Below, piece by piece: positions 1 through 12,760 of a stretch of DNA of 51,535 bases. The stretch is taken from contig SZWC01004686.1 of assembly GCA_023375785.1 (NCBI GenBank), positions 31,441-82,975 of the forward strand, written 5' to 3'. The stretch's first letter is position 1; each line of letters opens with the position of its first letter. Made by a program: the position numbers and the translations under genes. The DNA is from Penium margaritaceum. Its lineage: Eukaryota > Streptophyta > Zygnematophyceae > Desmidiales > Peniaceae. The notes beneath the pieces were generated by a model. It saw only the letters and a list, made by a program, of their open reading frames with translations, did not search any database and had not been told where the DNA came from.

Positions 1-63
1 TGTCAACCGGCCTGAGGCAAACGGACTAGAAAACAGGGCCGACACAATAGCACCTGCCGTCCG

Positions 64-85
64 CTCCTAGCATTTCAGCTAGGAG
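64..85. other. Perfect 8-bp inverted repeat (hairpin)
   Basis: CTCCTAGC at 64-71 is exactly complementary to GCTAGGAG at 78-85, with a 6-base loop (ATTTCA). No T-run follows it, so it is not a bacterial-type terminator, and no role can be assigned. A perfect 8-bp stem with so short a loop is mildly unlikely by chance in a few hundred bases. Confidence 0.6.
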
Positions 86-396
86 AAGATATCACCCTCA
101 GGATCACGGTTCCACACTGAGCAGTTCCTAGGCAATCACTTGCTAGCAACTGTGTCCACTTAACACTTGGTCACTTTCGCGCGAGGTGCTAGTCAAAGAC
201 TAACTCCTGGGGCTTAGACCAACCAGTGTCTTCTTTATACTGTTCCTTAGTTGGACAACTCTGTGAGGAGCATCTAAGGCCAGATTGTGTAATTAGAATG
301 AGGAATGAGCCTGGTACATATAGTCCTAGGCCTGGCTTCTAAGGTGTGTGGGCAGTGACACTTTTGGGGTGGTCACTCCAAACCACCTCACCAGTC

Positions 397-431
397 CGCC
401 AATTGGCGCATCCACTGACCGCCAAGTGGCG
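397..431. repeat. Twin palindromes CGCCAATTGGCG / CGCCAAGTGGCG
   Basis: CGCCAATTGGCG at 397-408 is a perfect 12-bp palindrome. A second copy with one changed base, CGCCAAGTGGCG, lies at 420-431, start to start 23 bp away, and both continue as GCA. The spacing is close to two helical turns, so a dimeric DNA-binding protein could contact both on one face. That reading is inference. The first copy also contains CCAAT on both strands. No flanking gene shows what would be regulated. Confidence 0.5.
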
Positions 432-486
432 CACTCTCCTCATGCATGGAGAAATGTCTAAGAAACTTCCCCTGTGCTAGAAGGTC

Positions 487-571
487 AAAAACCTCCAGCG
501 CACATCAAGGCTCGATCGCAGGACCTGTTGTCCCTAAGTCCAACATGCTATCCGTTGCGCTACACTTCTGG
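487..571 (-). pseudogene. Degenerate tRNA-like pol III sequence (decayed tRNA or SINE head)
   Basis: Read on the minus strand, this stretch carries TAGCGCAACGG, a good match to the internal A box of tRNA genes, followed by GGATAGCATGTTGGACTT, which resembles the D-arm to anticodon-arm region of eukaryotic tRNA-Arg. About 45 bases on, GATCGAGCC is a partial B box. CCAG at 571-568 and CTGG at 498-495 can pair and bracket 77 nt, about tRNA length. A run of five Ts (487-491 read on minus) follows at once and would serve as a pol III terminator. The D-stem has mismatches, the T-stem does not pair and the anticodon loop is irregular, so a working tRNA is unlikely. It may be a tRNA-derived SINE head or a pseudogene. 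Long overlapping open frames on the + strand here are incidental. Confidence 0.4.
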
Positions 572-784
572 TGTCTCGCTTGGACTTGCACCACGAACAA
601 GGTTTGGGGGACTTACTCCAAGGGAGCAGTGCATGCCCAACCTGTCCGTCAACCCATAGCAGTGGCCATGGGGCATAGAAGAACAACAGTGGCGACCCAA
701 AGCACACACCTCCCTTGGAAGTCTCTTTGCACTAAGCAGCCGCAGACACTCAGGCAGTTCAGGGCACGCCAGGAGAGCATTCCT

Positions 785-2620
785 GACAGCAAGGACAGCT
801 ACAACAAGCCCAAGACAACCAGAGCAAGGCCAAGACACCTGGAGCAAGCCCAATACAACTGGAGCAAGCCCAAGACAAGTGGGGCAAGCCCAAGACAACT
901 GCAGCACGGCCAAGACAACTGGAGCAAGCCCAATACAACTGGAGCAGTCCCAAGACAACTGAAGCAACAACAAGAAAACTGGAGCAAGGCAGAGAACTGG
1001 AGAAGCCCAAGACAACTGAAGTAGGCCCCAGACAACTAGAGCAAGGCCAAGACAACTGGAGCAAGGCCAAGACAACTGGAGTAAGCCCAAGACAATTAGA
1101 GCAAGGCCAAGACAACTGGAGCAAGGCCAAGACAGCTAGAGCAAGCCCAAGACAACAAGAGCAAAGCCAAGACAACTAGAGCAAGCCCAAGATAACTAGA
1201 GCTAGCCCAAGACAAGTAAGAAAAGCCCAAGAAAACTGGAGCAAGCCTAAGACAACTAGAGCAAGGCTAAGACAACTGGAGCAAGCCCAAGACAAGTGGA
1301 GGAAGCCCAAGACAACTGGAGCAAGCCCAAGAAAAGTGGAGCAAGACCAAGAAAACCGGAGCAAGTCCAAGACACCTAGAGCAAGTCCAAAACAAGTGGA
1401 GCAAGGTAAAGACAATTGGAGCATGCCCAAGACAACTAGAGCAAGGCCAAGATAAATGGAGAAAGTCCAAGACAGCTGGAGCAAGGCAACGACAACTTGA
1501 ATAAGCCAAAGATAACTGGAGCAAGCCAAAGATAACTGGCACAAGGCCAAGACAACTGGAGTAAGCCCAAGACAACTGGAGCAAGCCTAATACAACTGGA
1601 GCAAGGCCAATACAACTAGAGCAAGCCCAAGACAACTGGAGCAAGCTCAAGACAACTGGGACAAGCCCAAGACAACTAAAACAAGCCGAAGACAAATGGA
1701 CCAAGCCCAAGACAACTCGAGCAAAGCCAAGACAACTGGAGCAAGGCCAAGACGAATGGGGCAAGCCCAAGACAACTGAAGCAAGCCCAAGACAACTGGA
1801 CCAAGTCCAAGACAACAGAAGCAAGGCCATGACAACTAGAGAAATTCCAAGACAACTGGAGCAAGCCCAAGACAACCAGAGCAAAACCAATACAACTACA
1901 GCAAGCCCAATGCAATTAGAGCAAGCCCAAGAGAATTGGAGCAAGCCCATAGACAACTAAAGCAAGCACCAGACAACTAGAGCAAGGCCAATACAACTGG
2001 AGCAAGGTCAAGACAACTCAAGCAAGGTTAGGACAACTACAACGAGGCCAAGACAGCTGGAGCAAGCCCAAGACAACTGGATTAAGGCCAAGAGAACAGG
2101 AGTAAGCCCACAAAAACTGGAGCAAGCCCAAGACACTTGGGACAAGCCCAAGACAACCGGAGCAAGCCTACGACAACTGGAGCAAGGCCAAGAAAAGAGG
2201 AGCAAGATCAGGACAGCTGGAGCAAGTCCAAGACAATTGGAGCAAGCCGAAGAGAACTGGAGCAAGGCCAAGACAACTGGAGCAAGCCCAAGACACCTGG
2301 AGCAAGCCCAAAACAACTGGAGTAAGGCCAAGACAACTGGAGCAAGGCGAAGACAACTGGAGCAAACCCAAGGCAACTTGAGCAAGCCTAAGACAACAGG
2401 AGCACGTCCAAGACAACTGGAGCAAGGCCAACACAACTAGAGCAAGCCCAAGAAATCTGAAGCAAGCCAAGGACAATTGGAGCAAGCCAAAGACAACTGA
2501 AGAAAGCCGAAGACAATTGAAGCAAGACCAAGAAAACTGGAGCAAGGCCAAGACAACTGGAGCAAGGCCAAGACAACTAGAGCAAGGCCAAGATAACTGG
2601 AGCAAGCCCGAGACAACTGG
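785..2620 (+). repeat. Array 1, diverged left part
   Basis: About 92 copies of the 20-bp unit, most differing from consensus at one to four positions. The first copy (785-804) is broken by a small insertion, as expected at the edge of an array where unequal exchange rarely corrects variants. Single-base register shifts occur near 1020 and 1950. I see no higher-order period here and no gene. Confidence 0.9.
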
Positions 2621-5580
2621 AGCAAGCTCAAGACAACTGGAGCGAGGTGAAGACAACTGGAGCAAGCTCAAGACAACTGGAGCGAGGTGAAGACAACTGG
2701 AGCAAGCTCAAGACAACTGGAGCGAGGTGAAGACAACTGGAGCAAGCTCAAGACAACTGGAGCGAGGTGAAGACAACTGGAGCAAGCTCAAGACAACTGG
2801 AGCGAGGTGAAGACAACTGGAGCAAGCTCAAGACAACTGGAGCGAGGTGAAGACAACTGGAGCAAGCTCAAGACAACTGGAGCGAGGTGAAGACAACTGG
2901 AGCAAGCTCAAGACAACTGGAGCGAGGTGAAGACAACTGGAGCAAGCTCAAGACAACTGGAGCGAGGTGAAGACAACTGGAGCAAGCTCAAGACAACTGG
3001 AGCGAGGTGAAGACAACTGGAGCAAGCTCAAGACAACTGGAGCGAGGTGAAGACAACTGGAGCAAGCTCAAGACAACTGGAGCGAGGTGAAGACAACTGG
3101 AGCAAGCTCAAGACAACTGGAGCGAGGTGAAGACAACTGGAGCAAGCTCAAGACAACTGGAGCGAGGTGAAGACAACTGGAGCAAGCTCAAGACAACTGG
3201 AGCGAGGTGAAGACAACTGGAGCAAGCTCAAGACAACTGGAGCGAGGTGAAGACAACTGGAGCAAGCTCAAGACAACTGGAGCGAGGTGAAGACAACTGG
3301 AGCAAGCTCAAGACAACTGGAGCGAGGTGAAGACAACTGGAGCAAGCTCAAGACAACTGGAGCGAGGTGAAGACAACTGGAGCAAGCTCAAGACAACTGG
3401 AGCGAGGTGAAGACAACTGGAGCAAGCTCAAGACAACTGGAGCGAGGTGAAGACAACTGGAGCAAGCTCAAGACAACTGGAGCGAGGTGAAGACAACTGG
3501 AGCAAGCTCAAGACAACTGGAGCGAGGTGAAGACAACTGGAGCAAGCTCAAGACAACTGGAGCGAGGTGAAGACAACTGGAGCAAGCTCAAGACAACTGG
3601 AGCGAGGTGAAGACAACTGGAGCAAGCTCAAGACAACTGGAGCGAGGTGAAGACAACTGGAGCAAGCTCAAGACAACTGGAGCGAGGTGAAGACAACTGG
3701 AGCAAGCTCAAGACAACTGGAGCGAGGTGAAGACAACTGGAGCAAGCTCAAGACAACTGGAGCGAGGTGAAGACAACTGGAGCAAGCTCAAGACAACTGG
3801 AGCGAGGTGAAGACAACTGGAGCAAGCTCAAGACAACTGGAGCGAGGTGAAGACAACTGGAGCAAGCTCAAGACAACTGGAGCGAGGTGAAGACAACTGG
3901 AGCAAGCTCAAGACAACTGGAGCGAGGTGAAGACAACTGGAGCAAGCTCAAGACAACTGGAGCGAGGTGAAGACAACTGGAGCAAGCTCAAGACAACTGG
4001 AGCGAGGTGAAGACAACTGGAGCAAGCTCAAGACAACTGGAGCGAGGTGAAGACAACTGGAGCAAGCTCAAGACAACTGGAGCGAGGTGAAGACAACTGG
4101 AGCAAGCTCAAGACAACTGGAGCGAGGTGAAGACAACTGGAGCAAGCTCAAGACAACTGGAGCGAGGTGAAGACAACTGGAGCAAGCTCAAGACAACTGG
4201 AGCGAGGTGAAGACAACTGGAGCAAGCTCAAGACAACTGGAGCGAGGTGAAGACAACTGGAGCAAGCTCAAGACAACTGGAGCGAGGTGAAGACAACTGG
4301 AGCAAGCTCAAGACAACTGGAGCGAGGTGAAGACAACTGGAGCAAGCTCAAGACAACTGGAGCGAGGTGAAGACAACTGGAGCAAGCTCAAGACAACTGG
4401 AGCGAGGTGAAGACAACTGGAGCAAGCTCAAGACAACTGGAGCGAGGTGAAGACAACTGGAGCAAGCTCAAGACAACTGGAGCGAGGTGAAGACAACTGG
4501 AGCAAGCTCAAGACAACTGGAGCGAGGTGAAGACAACTGGAGCAAGCTCAAGACAACTGGAGCGAGGTGAAGACAACTGGAGCAAGCTCAAGACAACTGG
4601 AGCGAGGTGAAGACAACTGGAGCAAGCTCAAGACAACTGGAGCGAGGTGAAGACAACTGGAGCAAGCTCAAGACAACTGGAGCGAGGTGAAGACAACTGG
4701 AGCAAGCTCAAGACAACTGGAGCGAGGTGAAGACAACTGGAGCAAGCTCAAGACAACTGGAGCGAGGTGAAGACAACTGGAGCAAGCTCAAGACAACTGG
4801 AGCGAGGTGAAGACAACTGGAGCAAGCTCAAGACAACTGGAGCGAGGTGAAGACAACTGGAGCAAGCTCAAGACAACTGGAGCGAGGTGAAGACAACTGG
4901 AGCAAGCTCAAGACAACTGGAGCGAGGTGAAGACAACTGGAGCAAGCTCAAGACAACTGGAGCGAGGTGAAGACAACTGGAGCAAGCTCAAGACAACTGG
5001 AGCGAGGTGAAGACAACTGGAGCAAGCTCAAGACAACTGGAGCGAGGTGAAGACAACTGGAGCAAGCTCAAGACAACTGGAGCGAGGTGAAGACAACTGG
5101 AGCAAGCTCAAGACAACTGGAGCGAGGTGAAGACAACTGGAGCAAGCTCAAGACAACTGGAGCGAGGTGAAGACAACTGGAGCAAGCTCAAGACAACTGG
5201 AGCGAGGTGAAGACAACTGGAGCAAGCTCAAGACAACTGGAGCGAGGTGAAGACAACTGGAGCAAGCTCAAGACAACTGGAGCGAGGTGAAGACAACTGG
5301 AGCAAGCTCAAGACAACTGGAGCGAGGTGAAGACAACTGGAGCAAGCTCAAGACAACTGGAGCGAGGTGAAGACAACTGGAGCAAGCTCAAGACAACTGG
5401 AGCGAGGTGAAGACAACTGGAGCAAGCTCAAGACAACTGGAGCGAGGTGAAGACAACTGGAGCAAGCTCAAGACAACTGGAGCGAGGTGAAGACAACTGG
5501 AGCAAGCTCAAGACAACTGGAGCGAGGTGAAGACAACTGGAGCAAGCTCAAGACAACTGGAGCGAGGTGAAGACAACTGG
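2621..5580 (+). repeat. Perfectly homogeneous 40-bp higher-order repeat, 74 copies
   Basis: The unit is a dimer of the 20-bp repeat: AGCAAGCTCAAGACAACTGG followed by AGCGAGGTGAAGACAACTGG. It runs for 2,960 bp, exactly 74 copies, and I could find no variant copy by eye. The flanking units on both sides carry several substitutions each. The second half introduces a CpG and a TGA. Because 40 is not divisible by three, the TGA falls in every + frame in turn, and the minus frames are also closed, so no long open frame exists here. This is either a very recent expansion or an assembly product. The next unit (5581) differs from the A-half of the dimer by one base. Confidence 0.95.
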
Positions 5581-5951
5581 AGCAAGCCCAAGACAACTGG
5601 AGCAAGGCCAAGACAACTGGAGCAATCCCAGGACAACTGGATGAGGTTCCAGACAACTCGAGCAAGGCCAAGACAACTGGAGCAAGGCAAAGACAAATGG
5701 GGCAAGGCCAAGACAACTGGAGCAAGGCCAAAATAGCTGAAGTAACTCGAAGACAACTTGAGGAAGGCCGAGACATATGGAGCAAGCCCAAGACAACTAG
5801 AGCAAGCCCAAGACAACTGGAGCAAGCCCAAGACAACCGGGGAAAGCCCAAGACAACTGGAGCAAGCCTAGGACAACTGAAGCAAGGCCAAGACAACTAG
5901 AGCAAGCCCAAAACTAGAGGAGCAAGCCCAAGACAACTGGAGCAAGGAAAG

Positions 5952-5952
5952 N
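5952..5952. other. Single ambiguous base (N) at a register break
   Basis: An isolated N sits inside an aberrant stretch (about 5947-5965) where the 20-bp register is lost and a partial unit is missing. It suggests unresolved consensus at a local misassembly or polymorphic indel rather than biology. Confidence 0.8.
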
Positions 5953-8900
5953 GAAGTTGGCCCAAGACAAGTGGAGCAAGGGAAAGACAACTGGGGCAAA
6001 GCCAAGACAACTAGAGCAACGCGAAGACAAGTGAAGAGATGCCAAGACACCTGGAGCAGGCCCAAGACAACTGGAGCAAGGCTAAGACAACTGGAGCAAG
6101 CCCAAGACAACAAGAGTATGCCCAGGACAACAAGGGCAAGCCCAAGACAACTGGAGCAAGCCCAAGACAACTGAAGCAAGGCCACGACAACTGGAGCAAG
6201 CCCAAAACAAGTGGAGAAAGCCTAAGACAAATTGAGCAAGGCCAAGAAAACGCGAGCAAGCCCAAGACAACTAGAGCAAACCAGAGACAATAGGAGCAGG
6301 CCTAAGACAACTGGAGCAATGCCAAGTCAACTGGAGCGAGTCCAAGATAACTGGAGCAAGCCCAATGAAACTGGAGTAAGTCCCAGACAAGTAAAGCAAA
6401 GCGAAGACAACTGGAGCAATGCAAAGACAACTTGAGCAAGGACCAGACAACTGGAGCAAGGCGTAATAGCTCGAGCAAGCCCAAGACAACTGGAGCAAGA
6501 CCAAGACAACTGGAGGAAGCCCAAGACAAAGGGACCAAGCCCAAGACAACCGAGGAAGCCCAAGACAACTGGGACAAGCCCAACACAACTCGAGCAAGCC
6601 TAAGACAACTGGAGCAATGCAGAGACAATTGGAGCAAGTCCAAGACTGCTGAAGCAAGCCCAAGATAACTGGAGCACTTAGAAGAAGACTAGAGCGAGGC
6701 CAAGAAAACTGGAGCAAGCCCTAAGCAACTCAAGCAAGGCGAAGACAATAGGAGCAAAGCCATGACAACTGGAACAAGCCAAAGACAACTGGAACAAGCT
6801 CAAGACAACTAGAGCACGTCGAAAACAGCCAGACCAAGGCCAAGACAACTGGAGCAAGCGCAAGACACTTGGAGCAAGCCCAAGACAACTGGAGGAAGGC
6901 CAAGACAATAGGAGCAAGGCCAAGAAAACTGGAGCAAGCCGAAGACAACTGTAGCAGGCCCAAGACAACTGGAGCCAAGCCAAGACAAGTGGAGCAAGGC
7001 CAAGACAACTAGAGGGAGGCGAAGACAACTAGAGCAAGGCCAAGACAACTCGAACAAGCCCAAGACAACTGAAGCATGCCCAAAAGAACAGGAGCAAGCC
7101 CAAGGCAACTGGGGCAAGCCCAAAGCAACCGAATCAAGCCTCAGATAACTGGAACAAGGCCAAGACAACTGGAGCAATGCCATGATACCTGGAGTGAGCC
7201 CAAGAAAGTTGGAGCAAGCCAAAGAAAATTGGAGCATGGCCAAGACAACTGGAACAAGCCCAAGAGAACTAAAGCAAGCCAAAGACAACTGGAGCAAGTC
7301 CAAGACAACTGGAGAAAAGACACGACAATTGGAGCAAGCCAAAGAGAACTAGAGCAAGCCCAAGACAGTTGGAACAAGGCCAAAACAACTAGAGCAAGCC
7401 CAAGACAACTAGAGCAAGCTCAAGACAACTGCGGCAAGATCAAGACAAATGGAGCAAGCATACGACAACTGGAGCGAGGCCAAGACAACTGGCGCAAGCC
7501 CAAGACGACTGGAGCAAGCCCAATAAAGCTGGAACAAGGCCAAGACAACAGGAGCAAGCTGAAGACACCTGGAGCAAGCCCTAAACAACTAGAGCAAGGC
7601 CAAGACAACTGGAGCAAGGCCAAAACTATTGGAGCAATTCGAAGACAACTGGAGCACACCCAAGACAACTAGAGCAAGTGCAAGACAACTTGAGCAAGGC
7701 CAAGACAACTGGAGCGAGCCCGAGACAACACGAGCAAGCCAAAGACAACTGGAGCAAGCCCAAGACATTTGGAGCAAGGGGAATACAACTGAAGCAAGGC
7801 CAAGAAAATTGGAGCAAGCCCAAGACAACTAGAGCAAGGCCAAGACCACTGGAGCAAAGCCAAGACAACTGGAGCAAGTCCAAGACAATTACAGCAGGCC
7901 CAATAGAACTGTAGCAAGGCCAAGACAACTGGGCCAAGGACAAGACAAGTGGAGCAACGCCAAGACAACGGGAGCTATGCCAAGATAGCTGGAGCAAGTC
8001 CAAGACACCTGGAGCAAGCTCAAAACAACAAGGGCAAGCCCAAGACAACTGGAGCAAGCGTAAGACACCTGGAGCAAGGCGAATACAATTGGAGCAAGCC
8101 CACTTCAACAGGGGTAAGCCCAAAACAACTGGAGCAAGGTAAAGAAACCTCGAACAAGCCGAAGACAACTGAAGCAAGCCCAAGACAATAGGAGCAGGCC
8201 CAAGAGCTGGAGCAAGGCCAGGACAACTGGAGCAAGGCCAAGACAAATGGAGCAATCCCAAGACAACTGGAGCAAGGCCAAGACAATTGGAGTAAGGCCT
8301 GGACAGCTGGAGCAAGCTCAAGACAACTGGAGCAAGGCTAAGACAATTGGAGCAAGTTTAAGACACCTGGAGCAAGCCCAATACAACTGAAGCAAGGCCA
8401 AGACAACTGGAGCAAGGCCAAGAAAACTAGAGCAAGACCAATACAACTGGAGCAAGCCCAAGACAACTGGAGCAAGCCCAACACAATTGGAGCAATGGCA
8501 AGAAAAATGGAGCAAGCCAAAAACAACTTGAGCAAGCCCAAGATAACTTGAGCAGGCCCACAACAATTGGAGCAAGGCCAATGCAGCTGGAGTAAGGCCA
8601 AGAAAACTCAAGCAAGCCCAAGATAACTGGAGCAATACCAAGACAACTAGGCAAGGCCAAGAAAAACAGAGCAAGCCTAAGAGAAGTGGAGCAAGCCCAA
8701 GACAACTAGAGCAGGCCCAAGACAATTCGAGCAAGGCCAATACAGCTGGACCAAGGCCAAGACAACTGAAGGAGGTCCAAGACAACTGAAGAAAGGCCAA
8801 GACAACTGGAGCAAGGTCAAGACAACTGGGAGTAAGGCCAAGACAGCTAGAGCAAGCCCAAGAAAACTCGAGCAAGGCCAAGACAACTGGAGCAAGCCCA

Positions 8901-9190
8901 AGACAACTGGAGAAAGCCCACGACAACTGGGGCAAACCCATGGCAATGCGAGCAAGCCTAAGACAACAGGAGCAAGGCCGACACAACTGGAGCAAGCCCA
9001 AGATGACTGCAGCAAGCCGCAGACAACTAGAGCAAGCCCAGGAAAAGTGGAGCAAGGCCAGGACAACTGGAGCAAGCCCAAGACACCTAAACCAAGCCCA
9101 GAAATGTGAAGCAAGGCCAAGACAACTGGAGCAAGGCCAAGACAACTAGAGCAAGCCCAAGACAACTGGAGCAAGCCCAAGACAACTGGA

Positions 9191-9350
9191 GCAAGTCTAA
9201 GACAACTAGAGCAAGGCCAAGACAACTGGAGCAAGCCCAAGACAACTGGTGCAAGCCCAAGACAACTGGAGCAAGTCTAAGACAACTAGAGCAAGGCCAA
9301 GACAACTGGAGCAAGCCCAAGACAACTGGTGCAAACCCAAGACAACTGGA
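9191..9350 (+). repeat. 80-bp tandem duplication within array 1
   Basis: Four consecutive 20-bp units (9191-9270) are repeated at 9271-9350 with one visible mismatch. Both copies share the otherwise rare variants GTCTAA and ACTGGT. This is a small, recent unequal-exchange product. Confidence 0.85.
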
Positions 9351-12300
9351 GCAAGGCCAAGAAAACAGGAGCATGTCCAAGAAAACTTGAGCAAGCACAG
9401 GACAACTAGAGCAAGGCCAAGAAAACTAGAGCAAGGCAAAGAAGAGTGCAGCAAGGCCAAGACAAATGGAGCAATCCCAAGACAACTGGAGTAGGCTCAA
9501 GACATCTGGAGCAAGGCCACGAAAACTAGAGCAAGGCCAAGACAACTGGAGCAAGACCAAGACAACTGGAGCAAGACCAAGACAGCTAGAGCAAGCTCAA
9601 GAAATCCGGAGCAAGGCTAAGACAATTGGAGAAAATTTAAGACAGCTGGAGCAAGGCCAAGACAACTGGGGTAAGCCCAAGACAACTCAAGCAAGCCTAA
9701 GACAACTGGAGCAAGGCCAAGACAACTTGAGCAAGCGAAAGAAAATTGGAGCAAGCCAAAGACACATGGAGCAAGCTCAAAACAACTCGAGCAAGGCCAA
9801 GACAACTGGAGCAAGCTCAATATAACAGGAGGAAGTCCAAGACAACTGGACCAAGGCCAAGACAACTACAGCAGGCCCAAGGCAACTGGAGCAAGCCCAA
9901 AACAACTGGAGCAAGGCCAAGACAACCGGAGAAATGCCAAAAAAACTAGAGCAAGACTAATACAACTGGAGCAAGCCCAAGACAACGGGAGGAAGCCCAA
10001 GACAACTAGAGCAAGGGCAAGAAAAATGGAGCAAGACCTAGACAAGTGGAGCAAGCCAAAGATAACTGGAGCAGGCCCAAGATTATTGGAGCAAGGCCAA
10101 TACAACTGAAGCAAGGCCAAGAAAACTGAAACAAGCCCAATACAACTGGAGCAAGCCCAGGACAACTGGAGCAAGGCCAAGACAACTGGAAAAAGGCCAA
10201 GATAGCTGGAGCAAGCCCAAGAGAACTAGAGCAAGGCCACAAAAACTAGAGCAAGCCCAAGATAACTGGAGCAAGCCCAAGACAACAGGGACAGGTGCAA
10301 GATAACTAGAGCAAGCCTAAGACAACTGGAGCAAGGCCAAGAAAACTGGAGCAAGGCCAAGAGAAGTGGAGCAAGTTCAAGACACCGGAAGCAAGCCCAA
10401 AACAACTGGAGCAAGGCCAAGACAACTGGAGCAAGGCCAAGACAAATGTACAAAGCCCAAGACAACTGGAGCAAGTCTAAGACAACTGGAGCAAGGCCAA
10501 AACACCTGAAACAATGCCAAGACAACTGCAGAAACCACAAGACATTTGGAGCAAGCCCAGAACAACTGGAGCAAGCCCAAGTCAAGAGGATCAAGCCAAC
10601 TGGAGCACGCCCAAGACAACTGGAGCAAGACCAAGACACCTGGAGCAAGGCCAAGACAACTGGAGCAAGCCCAAGACACGAAAAGCAAGCCCAAGACAAC
10701 TAGAGCAAGTCCAAGACAACTGAGGCAAGGCCAAGACAACTAGAGCAAACCCAAGACAACTGGAGCAAGCCCAGTAAAACTGGAGCAAGGCCAACACAAG
10801 TGGATCACGCCCAAGAAGTCTGGAGAAAACCCAACACAAATGGAGCAAGCCCAAGAAAACTGGAGCAGGCCCAAGACAACTGTAGCAAGGCCTAGACAAC
10901 TGGAGCAAGGCCAAGACAACTTAAGTAAGGCAAAGACAACTGGAGCAACGCCAACTAACCTGGAGCAAGCCCAAGACAATTGGAGCAATTCTAAGTCAAC
11001 TGGAGCAAGATCACGACAACACGAGCAAGCCCAAAACAACTAGAGCAAGCCCAAGACAAGTGGAGAAGGCCAAGACAAGTGGAGTAAGCCCAAGACAACT
11101 GGAGCAAGCCCAAGACAACTGGGGCAAGACCAGGACAACTTGAGCAAGCCTGAGACAACTGGAGCAGAGCAGAGACAACAGGAGCACGCCAAAGACAACT
11201 GGAGCAAGCCCAAGACAACTGGAGCAAGCCCAAGAAAACAGGAGTAAGGCCAAGAGAACTGGAGAAAGTCCAAGACACCTGGAGAAACCCAAAACAAGTG
11301 TAGCAAGGCCAAGACAGCTGGAGCAAAACCAAGACAACTGGAGCAAGCCCAACACAACTGGAGCAAGCCCAAGACAACTAACGCAAGTCCTAGACAGCTA
11401 TAGCAAGGCTAAGACAGCTGGGGCAAGTCAACGAGAACTTGAGCAAGCCAAAGATAACTGGAGCAAGGCCAAGACAAGTGGAGCAAGCCCAAGACACCTG
11501 GAGCAAGCCGGAGACAAATCGAGCAAGCATAAGACAACTGGAGCAAACCCCAGACAAGTGGACTAAGCAAGAGACAACTCGAGCAAGCCAAAGGTAACTG
11601 GAGCAAGGCCAAGACAACTGGAGCAAGCCCAAGACAACAGGAGCAAGCCCAAGACACAAGGAGAAAGCCCCAAAAAACTGGAGCAAGCCCAAGACAAGTT
11701 GACCAAGACCAAGACAATGTGAGCAAGGCCAAGACAACTGGAGCAAGGCCAAGACAAGTGGAGCAAGCCCAAGACAACTAGAGCAAGCCCAAGACAACTG
11801 GAGCAATTTGAAGACAACTGGAGCAAAGCCAAAACAACTAAAGCAAGCCCAAGACATTTGGAGCAGGCCCTAGAGAACTGGAGCAAGGCCAAGACCACTG
11901 GAGCAAGGCCAAGAAAACTGGAGCAAGACCAAGACAATTGGAGCCAGCCCAAAACAGCTAGAGCAGGCCCAAGACAACTAGAGCAAGGCCAAGACAACTC
12001 GGGAAAGGCCAAGACAACTGGAGCATGCCCAAGACAAATAGGGCAGGCCCAAGACAACTGGAGCATGGCCAAGATAGCTGGAGCAAGCCCAAGACGACTA
12101 GAGCTAGTCCTCGAGAACTAGAGCCAGCCCAAGGCAACTAAAGCAAGCCCAAGACAATTGGGACAAGCGCAAGACAACAAGAGCAAGCCTAAGAAAAATG
12201 GAGCAGGGCAAAGAAAACTGTAGCAAGGCCAAGAGAGCTGGAGAAAGTCCAAGACAACTGGAGCAAGCTGAAGACAACTGCAGCAAGCCCAAGAAAATTG

Positions 12301-12760
12301 GAGCACGCCCAAGAAAACTAGAGCATGCCCAAGAAAACTGGAGCAAGGCCAAGACAAATGGAGCAAGGCCAAGAGAACTGGGGAAAGGTCAAGACAAGTG
12401 GAGCAAGGTCAAGACAACTGGAGAAGGCCAAGACAGGTGGAGCAAGCCAAAGACAACTGGAACAAGGCCAAGATAACTGGAGCAAGCCCAAGACAACTGC
12501 AGCATGCCCAAGACAACACGGGCAAGCCCAAGACAACTGGAGAAAGCCTATGACAACAGGAGCAAGGTCAAGAGAACTAGAGCAAGCCCTGGACATCTGA
12601 GCAAGCCCGAGACAACTGGAGCAAGCCCAAGATAACTTGAGCAAGGCAAATACAACAGGAGAAAGGTGAATAGAACTGGAGCAAGTCCAAGAAGACTGGA
12701 GCAAGCCCAAGACAATTGGAGCGAGCCCAAGACAACTGGAGCAAGCCTGGTACAACTAGA

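Larger units (their letters stand above)
1..784. other. Non-repetitive flank left of the satellite arrays
   Basis: This is the only part of the window with balanced base composition and no tandem periodicity. It contains a short hairpin (64-85), a pair of related palindromes (397-431) and a tRNA-like sequence on the minus strand (487-571), described separately. Open frames here are short, overlap each other on both strands, or run on into the repeat array, and none shows a recognisable domain. I see no supported gene, promoter or terminator other than the pol III-like signals. Between about 580 and 784 I see nothing I can name. The last bases before 785 grade into a degenerate first copy of the 20-bp unit. 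Confidence 0.8.
5581..12760 (+). repeat. Array 1, diverged central part
   Basis: About 360 diverged copies of the 20-bp unit. Register breaks from partial units are seen near 5950 (next to an ambiguous base at 5952), 6470, 6550, 8200, 8650, 10590, 11070 and 11290. Apart from the 80-bp duplication at 9191-9350 I see no extended higher-order order and no gene. Confidence 0.9.

Noticed and set aside
64..85. Hairpin as a rho-independent terminator
   Set aside because: No T-run follows the stem and there is no bacterial gene context.
640..720. Retrotransposon primer-binding or gag-start region (GTGGCGACCC near 690)
   Set aside because: The motif is short, with no terminal repeat, polypurine tract or reverse transcriptase reading frame nearby.
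446..1024. 192-codon + strand open frame running from the flank into array 1
   Set aside because: It overlaps the antisense of the tRNA-like element, has no recognisable domain, and its second half is the stop-free 20-bp repeat read through.
2621..5580. CRISPR array
   Set aside because: The repeats are contiguous with no unique spacers, no cas genes are present, and the setting is eukaryotic satellite DNA.
8318..9145. 275-codon minus-strand frame resembling a Leu/Cys-rich membrane protein
   Set aside because: It is the hydrophobic reading of the 20-bp unit, with no unique segment. The other frames are open with the same peptide.
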